Shown: in pieces, positions 17,401 to 25,563 of the stretch
Position numbering within the stretch: the first letter of the stretch is position 1
How the letters are laid out: each line of letters starts with the position of its first letter
NCBI GenBank assembly: GCA_937129365.1
Contig: CAKZNB010000005.1
Span: 189,021 to 253,020 of the forward strand
DNA from: an uncultured Flavobacteriales bacterium
GTDB taxonomy: Bacteria > Bacteroidota > Bacteroidia > Flavobacteriales_D > CAJJDF01
DNA: 64,000 bases
Direction: 5' to 3'
The notes under the pieces: model-generated
What the model was told of the DNA's origin: nothing
The model's database searches: none
What the model saw: the letters and a program-made list of their open reading frames with translations, nothing else
Program-made: the position numbers and the translations under genes

Positions 17401-18904
17401 ATACTACAATTGTTTTTTTCTTCACACTGTAATCTATCAACCCTAGATTACCCATTTTTACAAGGCTACCAGTCAATTCACTTGAAATAACTTTCATGTG
17501 TTTAGCAAAATCAACCTCTGATATTTCAACATTATCATCAAAACTACCAGCAAAATTTTGTAGTTCTTTCGCCACATTTTTCTTTCCTAAATTTAAACTA
17601 GAATATGATTTAGCATTATAAAAATTAGTGGATTCGAATGTTGCTTCACTGTTTCCTAATGATTGTGAAGATCCAAATTTTAACTTATTTTCCCCTTCTT
17701 TCCAAGTAACAGTATTGATGCCCATTGAGAGATTGTGAAATGTACTTAAATAAGGAAACTCAACTCCTTTCACACTTCCTCTTGATAGGGTAACCTCCTT
17801 TTTTTTAGTAACATAAGAAAAATTACAGTTTGGTTGAGAAATTGTTTCTTTTTCATTCAAAAAAACAATTGCCTTGGCATCATTGCAACTAACTTTATTA
17901 GAGTTTATAATCACATTCCTTGATTTAATCTCAATAAACTTCTTACCTTTTCTATTTACAATAATTGAGGCTGTCTTACCTATTCCTGCACCACCCTTAA
18001 AATTCATTCCAACTAACGCAAACTCTCCTTGATAATCAACTCCAGGAACTACATCTTTCAATACAATATCTTGATTGTAAGTATTGAAAGTAGGATATTG
18101 TGCTCTTTCTTTTGAGTTAAATGTTAGTACTTTTTCTCTGAGTTTGCCCAGTTCAGGATTTTTTAAATAGTCGGTATGCAGCAATGCTGAATCAGCTTCA
18201 TAACCAGAACTTTTCATATTTAATCTATATCGATTAAGCTCTGCAAAATTTGTTCTCTTATCCAATTCAACTCTTTCCCAGGTTACCGTTCCTTTATTTC
18301 CCAAAAACTGTTGAGTTGTAACATTTAACAACCCGTTGGTTAAAATAATTACCGAACTGTCATTCTTTGCATAGCAAACTAATGTGGCATTTTTTAATTC
18401 TACAAAAGCTCCGTTTTTTTCAGAAAAAGAATAGTTTCCCTTTATTAACTTCCATTTTACGGATGAACTTTCTGAAAGTAAATTTTCATTAAAAAAGTGA
18501 TTGGTAAATTCAAGGAAATTAGATAACCTCCTTTTGTTTCTTGATTTAACTAACTTATTGAGTACTTCAAACCAAGTTTCAAAATCTTTATTTGTACTTT
18601 TTGAAGACTTCCCAAAACCAATAATAGAATTAAAATAGGATAAAAAATCTGGCTTTAATTTATATTTTTTTTCCAACATTAAGTTGGAAAAAGAAGCTAT
18701 TTCAGCTCTTTGATTTTCTGAAAATTTAGAATTAAAAACATTTTCTATCTCCTTTGAAATCTCCTTAGCAAGAGATTTATCCATAGGCTTAATAAAGTTT
18801 TCTACATCCTCAGAAAAATCATCGCTACTTGGTCTAAATTCGGTTATTTGAGTCAAACAAATACTTGAAATAAATAATAAGGGTATTAAAAGTAATTGTT
18901 TCAT
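14468..18904 (-). CDS. Very large secreted beta-rich protein, unknown function
   Basis: 1478 residues. The N-terminus is a Sec signal peptide (MKQLLLIPLLFISSICLTQ). A helical region of about 130 residues follows (LAKEISKEIENVF, then NLMLEKKYKLKPDFL), and the rest is strand-rich with many recurring 'G(x)L/VxF' and 'NA.xx..KxV' segments. There is no transmembrane helix after the signal, no type IX sorting domain and no enzymatic motif. The acidic C-terminus (NFEDEEGFDED) is unusual. I do not recognise the family. Extended beta-repeat periplasmic proteins such as lipid-transport bridges are one possibility, but this rests only on composition and on plsY being the next gene. It starts 18 bases after prmA. 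Confidence 0.75.
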   Translation of the reverse strand: MKQLLLIPLLFISSICLTQITEFRPSSDDFSEDVENFIKPMDKSLAKEISKEIENVFNSKFSENQRAEIASFSNLMLEKKYKLKPDFLSYFNSIIGFGKSSKSTNKDFETWFEVLNKLVKSRNKRRLSNFLEFTNHFFNENLLSESSSVKWKLIKGNYSFSEKNGAFVELKNATLVCYAKNDSSVIILTNGLLNVTTQQFLGNKGTVTWERVELDKRTNFAELNRYRLNMKSSGYEADSALLHTDYLKNPELGKLREKVLTFNSKERAQYPTFNTYNQDIVLKDVVPGVDYQGEFALVGMNFKGGAGIGKTASIIVNRKGKKFIEIKSRNVIINSNKVSCNDAKAIVFLNEKETISQPNCNFSYVTKKKEVTLSRGSVKGVEFPYLSTFHNLSMGINTVTWKEGENKLKFGSSQSLGNSEATFESTNFYNAKSYSSLNLGKKNVAKELQNFAGSFDDNVEISEVDFAKHMKVISSELTGSLVKMGNLGLIDYSVKKKTIVVLPRLDTYLNSRTKEGDYDDLFIQSISKSSDNAVMDLTDLTISVEGIRNFMLSKKKFVKVYPKDGKITLKKDRNFSFSGVINAGRTEYFGSNIEFDYDKFSLSFEKMDTMRLRVYSMHDSIKSPQVRILSKIYNLEGEILVDNPGNKSGKRKEFANFPKLVVSNSPKIYYNNAEILDGIYDSSSFYFLMSPFEMDSLLTYTNQGIDFEGTMFTSDIFPPFDESVKLMNDYVLGFKLDKITDNIYKSKANYNDILSLNSDGLIGKGRLTFLTSSAYSKKIVFFPDSLVAKTGQYVNKSQTLPSVPDIVADNCFITFQPHRGIWKANNIDVPMNIFSDKISQFDGQVTLTEKGMTGKGEFTSNRILVSSKDFVMGQKNMDANKSNFILKGKEENDPPSLEASNMEMALDFEKREGNFKSNTGTSVIEFPINKFTAITDEFDWFMDKGIMDFKKEIDTANFQNYDENKNLKSNFISSLKEHEGLGFFSGFSSYNIDSNILVCKEIPYIIVADARIIPENGTLTIFKKADIQPIYNSQIVANFTNQYHRFSDVEASIYSSKKYLANGNYTVSSDKSINSRVFFDNIEPDEEGNTVAEGIIEEDSNFYLSPQFRYYGGIKVKGNQLGTSYDGKTIIITNCEELTVDWIQFKAIVDTSKIIIPLGEAFADKVSGPTMSNDGEMTFYTAFLAEKGYESDEAFTPSDGYISYNNEKGLFEIGAKDKLLNNKAAGNYISFDNENCSFKTIGELQLSTKTDQFQLEVVGDLEYNKLKDTTLDMNGTMKINFPFNPGAINLMKEDILGAQVQQLIDVTKTNFDLFVNNSLPGEKGVKLSKELYSNGRMIKLPKEMESTMTLFDLNFYWDENSQSFLAQGFANIATLGNNQIFRRCKIYVQIQKRRTGDKISWMIEHAPNKFYYFDYFNGELLTYSSNDKYNTAIEAIPAKDKKIKGGKGQEDFYFGLSSKSKPILFLRNFEDEEGFDED

Positions 18905-18922
18905 TTTTATATCTATTTAAGT

Positions 18923-19753
18923 TTATATTTTTTCACACTTCACCATTGCCCAGCCTTCTCTTTCTTTGGTATCAATCATTGAAAGTCCATTGTTGTTGGC
19001 TTCTTTTTCAATTATAGTCACATCCGAAGTATAAAATCCACTGAAGTATATTTCTGCCCCTTTTCTCATGCTTGCTACATAGCTTTCCATATCATTCGTT
19101 AAAATATTTCGGTTGATGTTTGCTAAAACAACCTCATACTTATTAGGCTCTGTAAGTAACTCTGCTCCACCTTCTTGCACTTTAATTTTAGCACAATCGT
19201 TTAACTTCAAATTATCAATCGTGTTGTGATAAGCCCATTCATCTATATCAATCGCTACTGCTTCTTTACAACCCAATTTTTCGGCTAATATTGCCAAGAT
19301 TCCTGTTCCTGAACCCATGTCCAATACTGTTTTATTTTCAAAATCTATGCCAAACATAGCTTTCATTATCAGGTAGGTAGTCTGATGATGCCCTGTTCCA
19401 AAGGACATCTGCGGATTTATGATAATTTCTTGTTCAAATCCCTCTTTCTTTTCATGAAATGGTGCTCTGATGATACATTGCTTATCAATGTAAATTGGCG
19501 AAAAACTTTTCTCCCATTCTGCATTCCAATTTTTATCCTCAATTTCTTTGTGAATAAAAGTTGTCTCTGTTTGAATGTTTTCCAACAGAGAGTTTACTTT
19601 ATTTTCATCAAAAAGTGGTTTTTGTATGTAAGCTTCTACCTTATTTTCGTTTTGTTCAAAACTCTCAAACTCAATCTCTGCAAGATATGTAATCAATATC
19701 TCACTCCAGGGAGTTGGCTCAGTCAATTTAAAATGACAATGGACGTAATTCAT
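18923..19753 (-). CDS. prmA: Ribosomal protein L11 methyltransferase
   Basis: 276 residues from the ATG at 19753, which lies 1 base after the tpiA stop. The track's upstream start at 19789 would overlap tpiA and adds a non-homologous stretch, so I reject it. The SAM-binding motif VLDMGSGTGILAILAEKLG, the preceding INPQMSFGTGHHQTT and the catalytic-side VVLANINRNIL are diagnostic of PrmA, which trimethylates L11. The N-terminal substrate domain (MNYVHCHFKL) is shorter than in E. coli, as usual in Bacteroidota. Confidence 0.92.
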   Translation of the reverse strand: MNYVHCHFKLTEPTPWSEILITYLAEIEFESFEQNENKVEAYIQKPLFDENKVNSLLENIQTETTFIHKEIEDKNWNAEWEKSFSPIYIDKQCIIRAPFHEKKEGFEQEIIINPQMSFGTGHHQTTYLIMKAMFGIDFENKTVLDMGSGTGILAILAEKLGCKEAVAIDIDEWAYHNTIDNLKLNDCAKIKVQEGGAELLTEPNKYEVVLANINRNILTNDMESYVASMRKGAEIYFSGFYTSDVTIIEKEANNNGLSMIDTKEREGWAMVKCEKI

Positions 19754-19754
19754 A

Positions 19755-20522
19755 TTAAAAAGAATTAATAATTTGAATAAATGAATCAACTTTTAAGGAT
19801 GCTCCTCCAATCAACCCTCCATCAATGTCGGTTTGGTTAAATAATTCTCTAGCATTATCTGGTTTGCAACTTCCTCCGTATAAAATGGAAATTGAATTTG
19901 CAACTTCGTCTCCATATCGTTTATCCAATAATGTTCTGATAAACAAATGCATTTCTTGAGCTTGCTCGCTTGAAGCTGTTACACCAGTTCCAATTGCCCA
20001 AACAGGTTCGTAAGCTATTACTACTTGTTTTAATTCGTCTTCGCTAAGGTGAAAAAGTCCTTCCTCAATTTGAGCTTGCACCAGACTAAAATGGTTTTCA
20101 CTTTCTCTGTCTTTTAGTTCTTCACCACAGCAATAAATTGGCTTTAATTTATTCTCTAATAATCTATTTACTTTATCAGCACAGATAAAGTTGGTTTCGT
20201 TAAAATAGGCTCTTCGCTCCGAATGACCAACCAAGCAATAATGTAGGTTTTCACTGTCATAATCAAAATCACGCAACATTGCAGCAGAAATTTCTCCTGT
20301 GTAAGCACCGTTATTAAACTGAGAGCAATTTTGTGCACCAATCTTTATGTCCCAATCGGGCATACTTATCATGGTATCTAAATAAATGGATGCTGGTAAA
20401 ATAATTATCTCTGCCTCGCTTTCAATGGAATTTTTCTTGGAATTAAAATCTACTATAAAGTTAATTACTTCTTCATCGAGTAGATTCATTTTCCAGTTTC
20501 CTGCAACAATCTTTTTTCTCAT
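19755..20522 (-). CDS. tpiA: Triosephosphate isomerase
   Basis: 255 residues, full length. Active-site residues are in place: GNWKMN (Asn, Lys), LVGHSERRAYF (catalytic His), VIAYEPVWAIGTG (catalytic Glu) and the ILYGGSCKPDNA phosphate loop. It interconverts dihydroxyacetone phosphate and glyceraldehyde-3-phosphate in glycolysis and gluconeogenesis. Tightly packed with prmA downstream and the flavin reductase upstream (6 bases). Confidence 0.97.
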   Translation of the reverse strand: MRKKIVAGNWKMNLLDEEVINFIVDFNSKKNSIESEAEIIILPASIYLDTMISMPDWDIKIGAQNCSQFNNGAYTGEISAAMLRDFDYDSENLHYCLVGHSERRAYFNETNFICADKVNRLLENKLKPIYCCGEELKDRESENHFSLVQAQIEEGLFHLSEDELKQVVIAYEPVWAIGTGVTASSEQAQEMHLFIRTLLDKRYGDEVANSISILYGGSCKPDNARELFNQTDIDGGLIGGASLKVDSFIQIINSF

Positions 20523-20528
20523 ATTCTT

Positions 20529-21056
20529 TTATAAATTGTGTATTCTTTTAAATGTATCTATCTGTTCTTCAATCACTCCTATTGAAACTGTGTTGTTTAT
20601 CATTCCTGATTCATCCAATAAAGTATCTACTTGTGAAATAAGTACTTTATTAGATAATACTTCAACTTTTAAGTGGTTTAAAACGGTTGTAAACTGCTCT
20701 AAACCAACTATATTACCTGCTCTTCCTGAAGCTACACCAACAAGCATGGCTGATTTATGATTGAAAAAACTAGGAGAAATTCCATCCATAAATAATTTTA
20801 CAGCACCCGAATAAGAACCATTATACTCAGGGATTACAAATATAAATTTAGAAACATCCGCAATGTTTTCCTTTATTATTTTTGTTACTTCAGTTGTATG
20901 ATTCCCATACATATTTTTAACAAAATCTACTGGCAATGCACATAAGTCTAGAACTTGACTATTTAATCCTTTTTCTTTCAAAATTGCTTGATAAAACTTT
21001 GAAACTTTCAATGAGTTACCTCCCTTTCTATTTGTCCCTGATATTATCGTTATCAT
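20529..21056 (-). CDS. NADPH-dependent FMN reductase family protein
   Basis: 175 residues with a flavodoxin-like fold. TIISGTNRKGGNSLKVSKFY is the phosphate-binding loop of the family, and FVIPEYNGSYSGAVKLFMDG is its second signature. Members reduce FMN, azo dyes, quinones or chromate; the substrate here is open. The start ATG overlaps the stop of the upstream DUF1572 gene in an ATGA arrangement, so the two are translationally coupled. Confidence 0.88.
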   Translation of the reverse strand: MITIISGTNRKGGNSLKVSKFYQAILKEKGLNSQVLDLCALPVDFVKNMYGNHTTEVTKIIKENIADVSKFIFVIPEYNGSYSGAVKLFMDGISPSFFNHKSAMLVGVASGRAGNIVGLEQFTTVLNHLKVEVLSNKVLISQVDTLLDESGMINNTVSIGVIEEQIDTFKRIHNL

Positions 21057-21622
21057 TTAGTTTCTTTCTTAATGTATTCATCTGAAAAATGTCCTCGCTT
21101 CTTTTCTTGAGCAAACTTTTCTTTGTTGTATGTTTTACTTTCTCCTTTTGGAATTGAAAGGCTTTTCCAATTATCCTTTAACTGAATTTTACCCAATAAT
21201 ACTATTTGTCCCACATGGTAAGCATAGTGACAAAGTTGTCTGTTAATAGCTTCTGTAATTGTGTGTCCCTGATTTCGGATGTATATTATTTCTTCCATTT
21301 CATTAGCTTTCAATTCGTCCAAGGTATTGAACAAACAGTTCCACCCTTCTTCCCATTTTTTTAGTAACTCCTCTTTGGAAGTAATCATAGTTTCAAACTC
21401 TTGATCTCTATTTCTAAACTCTTTTTCGCCATCTGTAGTTCTGAAATTCGTCCATCTCGATAGCATATTTCCCCACAAATGATTCACAATTACTGCCACA
21501 GAATTTTCCAACTCAGAATGTTGCACCAGCAATTGCTCTTCGCTTAATTGAGCAAAGGTTTTGTCTCCCAGCATTTTATAATACTGAAATTGTTTGATGG
21601 AACTTTCTAAAAATGAGTTCAT
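21053..21622 (-). CDS. DUF1572 / DinB-superfamily protein
   Basis: 189 residues. A four-helix DinB-like bundle is indicated by ENSVAVIVNHLWGNMLSRW and INRQLCHYAYHVGQIVLLG, which carry the His residues used as metal ligands in this superfamily. Many relatives are metal-dependent thiol S-transferases, but no specific activity can be assigned. Coupled to the FMN reductase gene by ATGA. Confidence 0.82.
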   Translation of the reverse strand: MNSFLESSIKQFQYYKMLGDKTFAQLSEEQLLVQHSELENSVAVIVNHLWGNMLSRWTNFRTTDGEKEFRNRDQEFETMITSKEELLKKWEEGWNCLFNTLDELKANEMEEIIYIRNQGHTITEAINRQLCHYAYHVGQIVLLGKIQLKDNWKSLSIPKGESKTYNKEKFAQEKKRGHFSDEYIKKETK

Positions 21623-21626
21623 TATT

Positions 21627-22220
21627 TTAATCTTCTTTTCTTTTGGGTGTGTATATCACAAGTATTTGAATAAGTATTCCTAGAAAAATCAATACGTAAA
21701 TCTCTAGATTAGTGAATAATTCTACCGAATCAATTGCTTTATTACTTATCCCAATTTGCCTTCTTCCTTCTGCTAATTGAATTTTTGAAAGAGCATATAA
21801 ATTCAATTTTATTTCAGAAATAAGTTCAGAAGATTTATCACTTAGCATCTGACTATTGTTACTTTCTATAGATTCAAGTTCTTTAAAGTTATTTTTAAAA
21901 TCTTCAAAAATCTCTTTTTCCTCCTTAATCAATTTTGTTTGTTCAAATCGACTTATTAGAGTATTGACATTTGCATTAAAAACAACATTAGCTTCAGAAA
22001 AAACCGCTTTATCATTTTTAGCATTTGCCAATTCTTTTTGGTGTATAATTTTCAATACATCTACAATAATATCTTTGGCAACCATCCTATCAGCATACAC
22101 TGAAGAAACAGAGTCTTTTACCCTCAAAAAATTATTTCTGTCAATTAAATTAGTAGCAAGAATTATCACAAACACAACTGTGATTCCTAATACCCATTTT
22201 ATTTTATTATTCAACCCCAT
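21627..22220 (-). CDS. MCP-type four-helix-bundle sensor domain protein without output domain
   Basis: 197 residues: a transmembrane helix (WVLGITVVFVIILATNLI), a helical periplasmic region of about 130 residues typical of the 4HB_MCP sensor fold (MVAKDIIVDVLKIIHQKEL), a second transmembrane helix (LFTNLEIYVLIFLGILIQIL) and a tail of only about ten residues (YTPKRKED). In chemoreceptors this module is followed by HAMP and signalling domains; none is present and the next gene downstream is DUF1572. It may act through a partner or be a truncated receptor. It lies 25 bases after the carboxylase. Confidence 0.75.
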   Translation of the reverse strand: MGLNNKIKWVLGITVVFVIILATNLIDRNNFLRVKDSVSSVYADRMVAKDIIVDVLKIIHQKELANAKNDKAVFSEANVVFNANVNTLISRFEQTKLIKEEKEIFEDFKNNFKELESIESNNSQMLSDKSSELISEIKLNLYALSKIQLAEGRRQIGISNKAIDSVELFTNLEIYVLIFLGILIQILVIYTPKRKED

Positions 22221-22245
22221 ATATTTTGTTTTAAGTGTTTACTAA

Positions 22246-23883
22246 TCAAGTTTGTATAGCTCCCACATTATACCTTTCGGTAATTGGTGCATGATTAGCA
22301 GCTTCTATTCCCATCGAAATTACTTTTCGAGTTTCCAACGGGTCAATAATTGCATCAATCCACAATCTAGCAGCTGCATAGTATGGATTTATCTGACTAT
22401 CGTATTTGTTTTTAATCTTATCGTAAATCTCTTTTTCTTTAGCAGCTGTTATCGTTTCTCCTTTCTTTTTTAAAGAAGCTACTTCAATTTGCACCAAAAC
22501 TTTAGCTGCTTGTGCTCCACCCATTACTGCAATTTCAGCAGTTGGCCATCCTACAATTAATCTCGGGTCATAAGCTTTTCCACACATGGCGTAATCTCCT
22601 GCTCCATAACTATTACCCATTACAATGGTAAATTTTGGAACTACAGAATTTGCCATTGCACTTACTAATTTCGCTCCATCTTTTATGATTCCACCATGCT
22701 CAGATTTACTTCCTACCATAAATCCTGTAACGTCTTTCAAAAATACTAATGGGATTTTCTTTTGGTTACAATTCATGATAAATCTGGCAGCTTTATCAGC
22801 CGAATCGGAATAAATTACTCCGCCAAACTGAACTCCAGTTTTCTTAGATTTTACGATTTTTCTCTGGTTGGCTACAATTCCTACTGCCCATCCGTCAATT
22901 CTTGCATAACCAGTAACAATAGTTTGTCCGTAATCGGCTTTGAACTCGTCAAACTCTGAATTATCAACCAATCTCGAAATAATATCTTTTACATCATAAG
23001 GCTTGCTCCTTTCCTCTGGAAATAATCCGTAAATTTCTTCTTCTTTCAATTTTGGTTTAACTGCCTTTTTTCTGTCAAAACCTGCTTTATCAAAATCTCC
23101 AATTTTATCCATCAGGTTTCGGATAGTTTGAAGACAATCTTCGTCATCTTTGCTTTTGTAATCGCAAACTCCCGAAATACTTGTGTGAGTTGTTGCACCA
23201 CCAAGTGTTTCGTTATCAATGGATTCGCCAATGGCAGCTTTCACCAAATAACTCCCTGCTAGGAAGATAGAGCCTGTTTTGTCTACAATCAAAGATTCGT
23301 CACTCATAATTGGTAAGTAAGCTCCTCCAGCAACACAACTTCCCATAACTGCGGCAATTTGCACAATTCCCATTGAACTCATTCGAGCATTGTTTCTAAA
23401 AATTCTTCCAAAGTGTTCTTTATCCGGGAAAATCTCATCTTGCATCGGGAGGAAAACTCCTGCACTATCTACCAAATAAATAATTGGCAATCGGTTTTCC
23501 ATTGCTATTTCCTGAGCTCTCAAATTCTTTTTGGCTGCAATCGGGAACCAAGCTCCTGCTTTTACGGTTGCATCATTGGCAACAACTATACATTGTTTTC
23601 CTGAAACATATCCGATTTTGATTACTACACCTCCGCTCGGGCAACCTCCATACTCTTCATACATTTTATCTGCAACAAAAGCTCCAATTTCTTGTCTTGG
23701 AGAATCTTTGTCCAGCAATAGCTCAATTCTTTCGCGAGCTGTTAGTTTTCCTTTTGCATGATGTTTATCAATACTTTTTTGTCCGCCACCCAATCGAATT
23801 TTAGCTAATTTTCTTTCCATCCTGGAAATCAAAAGCTTCATTGCATCCTCATTTTTATTAAATGTAATATCCTGTTTTTCCAT
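22246..23883 (-). CDS. Acyl-CoA carboxylase, carboxyltransferase (beta) subunit
   Basis: 545 residues. The double crotonase-like carboxyltransferase fold is shown by KGKLTARERIELLLD, GGCPSGGVVIKIGYVSGKQC, GGGAYLPIM-type oxyanion glycines (VAGGAYLPIMSDE), GGATTHTSISGVCDY, and the C-terminal GNSYGAGDYAMCGKAYDPR and AEIAVMGGAQAAKVL. It most resembles methylcrotonyl-CoA or propionyl/acyl-CoA carboxylase beta subunits, which take CO2 from a biotinylated alpha subunit. The alpha subunit gene is not in the window, so the substrate remains open. Confidence 0.92.
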   Translation of the reverse strand: MEKQDITFNKNEDAMKLLISRMERKLAKIRLGGGQKSIDKHHAKGKLTARERIELLLDKDSPRQEIGAFVADKMYEEYGGCPSGGVVIKIGYVSGKQCIVVANDATVKAGAWFPIAAKKNLRAQEIAMENRLPIIYLVDSAGVFLPMQDEIFPDKEHFGRIFRNNARMSSMGIVQIAAVMGSCVAGGAYLPIMSDESLIVDKTGSIFLAGSYLVKAAIGESIDNETLGGATTHTSISGVCDYKSKDDEDCLQTIRNLMDKIGDFDKAGFDRKKAVKPKLKEEEIYGLFPEERSKPYDVKDIISRLVDNSEFDEFKADYGQTIVTGYARIDGWAVGIVANQRKIVKSKKTGVQFGGVIYSDSADKAARFIMNCNQKKIPLVFLKDVTGFMVGSKSEHGGIIKDGAKLVSAMANSVVPKFTIVMGNSYGAGDYAMCGKAYDPRLIVGWPTAEIAVMGGAQAAKVLVQIEVASLKKKGETITAAKEKEIYDKIKNKYDSQINPYYAAARLWIDAIIDPLETRKVISMGIEAANHAPITERYNVGAIQT

Positions 23884-24094
23884 TAGTTAACTCGTTTGCT
23901 AAATTTTGATTTACTACCTGTTTCTTTAGAATTTAAAAATACCGTAATTATGGATAATTTACAATGATTATGAGAGAATTCTGAATAGATAATCCTTACG
24001 ACAATTTGAATGTCATAAACTAGTCGCAAGAAAGTGAGTATAATTCCGTTAAACTTAAAATCAAAAGATTCTATATTTAAGTAAAATTTAAAGA

Positions 24095-24664
24095 ATGAAA
24101 AATATTGGAAAATTAGTTTTAGAAGAAAGACAAAAGCAACATTTAACTCAAGAGGAATTAGCTGAAAAAGCAAAAGTAAATTTGAGAACTATTCAGCGAA
24201 TAGAAAACAATGAAAACGAACCTAGAGGAAAAACACTTCAACTAGTTTTTGAAGCATTAAGTATAGAAGAAAATAAAATTATAGAAAGCGAATCCCTACT
24301 TGAAAAGCGAATAAAAAAAATATTAAATGGGTTGTTTTTAATTCTTTTCAATTTATTCTTAATTTCAATAATCGGGTATTTTACTTTAGACTCTCATGCA
24401 ACGGAAAACAGTAGGATTGCTGGCTTCCTAATCAGTTTTCTTTTACCCTTTTTAATAGTACTTAAAACACCGAAAACATCAGGAACAATGAGAACTCTGA
24501 AGTTTGGTTTTGGTTATTTGTGGTATGCAATTTTCGTCATCTATGGTATTGGTGTGCCAGCAAGCTTCGTAAGCTGTTTACTGCCTTGCTTAGTAATTTC
24601 ATTAGCTGTACTATATTTCGGAAATGAAATAATGAAAGGGTTTAAGATAAAAGTAATTGCTTAG
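24095..24664 (+). CDS. XRE helix-turn-helix protein with C-terminal membrane domain
   Basis: 189 residues. An XRE DNA-binding domain occupies residues 1-60 (LVLEERQKQHLTQEELAEKA and LRTIQRIENNENEPRG). After a short linker there are about four membrane helices (LNGLFLILFNLFLISIIGYF, AGFLISFLLPFLIVL, FGYLWYAIFVIYGIGV, LLPCLVISLAVLYF). Such membrane-bound XRE proteins are common in Bacteroidota and presumably sense a membrane state; the target genes are unknown. It converges with the exbD-like gene, with stops 1 base apart. Confidence 0.82.
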   Translation: MKNIGKLVLEERQKQHLTQEELAEKAKVNLRTIQRIENNENEPRGKTLQLVFEALSIEENKIIESESLLEKRIKKILNGLFLILFNLFLISIIGYFTLDSHATENSRIAGFLISFLLPFLIVLKTPKTSGTMRTLKFGFGYLWYAIFVIYGIGVPASFVSCLLPCLVISLAVLYFGNEIMKGFKIKVIA

Positions 24665-24665
24665 T

Positions 24666-25367
24666 CTATTTATCAATCGCCTCCAATTTCAAAATACGAG
24701 TTGGATATACTTCTCTAATTGCTTTTTGCATTTGTATCTGCTTTTCAGTTTTAACTGCCGTTCTTATACTCTCAAGTTCGTTATAAGTAATACCAAATTT
24801 TTCGAGTGCCAACTCATTTCTTAATTCGTTAATTCCTCTCAAAATATAATCTCTAATTGATAAATAAGCTCCGTAAGAAGTGGATTTATCATACCTTATG
24901 GTAATAGCTGTAGCATCACTTAGAGTTTTGTAATCTCCAATTAATTTTACTGTTTCCAGTTTATTTTTCCATTCGTCAATATCATCAGAGGAATAGAATA
25001 CTCCTTGTTTGTGTTGTTGTGTAAGTTCAAAAATTTGCTGGCTACAAAGTTCTTCAGAAATTTCATCAAATCGTTTGTAAGTAGCTGACTCAGATTGTAC
25101 TGTCATAAATAATTTGGTCATTTTCTTTACATCTTCCAACGATTGATTGTAATTATTCTCTATCTTAATTTCCTCATTTTTGTTAATGAAAATCTCCAAT
25201 ACATTTTCATCAACTAATTGAGTTGCTGGAGCAGTTGATTTTTCTGGTAATCTCGCAGGGATTCCTTTTTCAGTTTTGAGGGTTGTGGCAATCATAATAA
25301 AAGCCAAAAGGATAAAAGCAATGTCTGCAATGGAACTTGTATCAATAGAAGAATCTTTAAATTTCAT
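24666..25367 (-). CDS. ExbD/TolR-family protein, solitary
   Basis: 233 residues. The N-terminal transmembrane segment DIAFILLAFIMIATTL keeps the Asp used by ExbD/TolR for proton coupling (IADIAFILL aligned with the family's IDVMLVLL). A long periplasmic part follows, larger than in E. coli ExbD (about 140 residues). It contains an insertion of about 90 residues between the transmembrane segment and the terminal domain (ITIRYDKSTSYGAYLSIRDY). No exbB/tolQ or tonB gene is adjacent, so its motor partner must be encoded elsewhere. Confidence 0.82.
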   Translation of the reverse strand: MKFKDSSIDTSSIADIAFILLAFIMIATTLKTEKGIPARLPEKSTAPATQLVDENVLEIFINKNEEIKIENNYNQSLEDVKKMTKLFMTVQSESATYKRFDEISEELCSQQIFELTQQHKQGVFYSSDDIDEWKNKLETVKLIGDYKTLSDATAITIRYDKSTSYGAYLSIRDYILRGINELRNELALEKFGITYNELESIRTAVKTEKQIQMQKAIREVYPTRILKLEAIDK

Positions 25368-25473
25368 AGTAGTAGAGTTTTGATTTACTCTAAGTTAACT
25401 CATGAATTTTGATTTTTCAATCCAAAATTTTTGAATTTGATACAGGTTTAAAATATATCTTTACAGAAGAGTT

Positions 25474-25550
25474 GATTCCTACGAAGGCAGGAATTTTCGA
25501 TAATGTTCTTGATTCTCGTGTTATAGATTCCTGCCTTCGCAGGAATGACA
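25474..25550. repeat. Paired-hairpin dispersed repeat, copy B
   Basis: Left arm GATTCCTACGAAGGCAGGAA and right arm AGATTCCTGCCTTCGCAGGA plus ATGACA are inverted relative to each other. Each folds on itself around GAAG/CTTC. It lies in the gap upstream of the exbD-like gene and downstream of the sugar transferase. The right arm is identical to that of copy A. Confidence 0.8.
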
Positions 25551-25563
25551 GTGTGTTTTAAAT

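Noticed and set aside
23883-24173. Minus-strand ORF of 96 residues in the carboxylase/XRE gap
   Set aside because: Overlaps the start of the XRE gene on the opposite strand, is a low-complexity Phe/Leu/Lys product, and has no family pattern.
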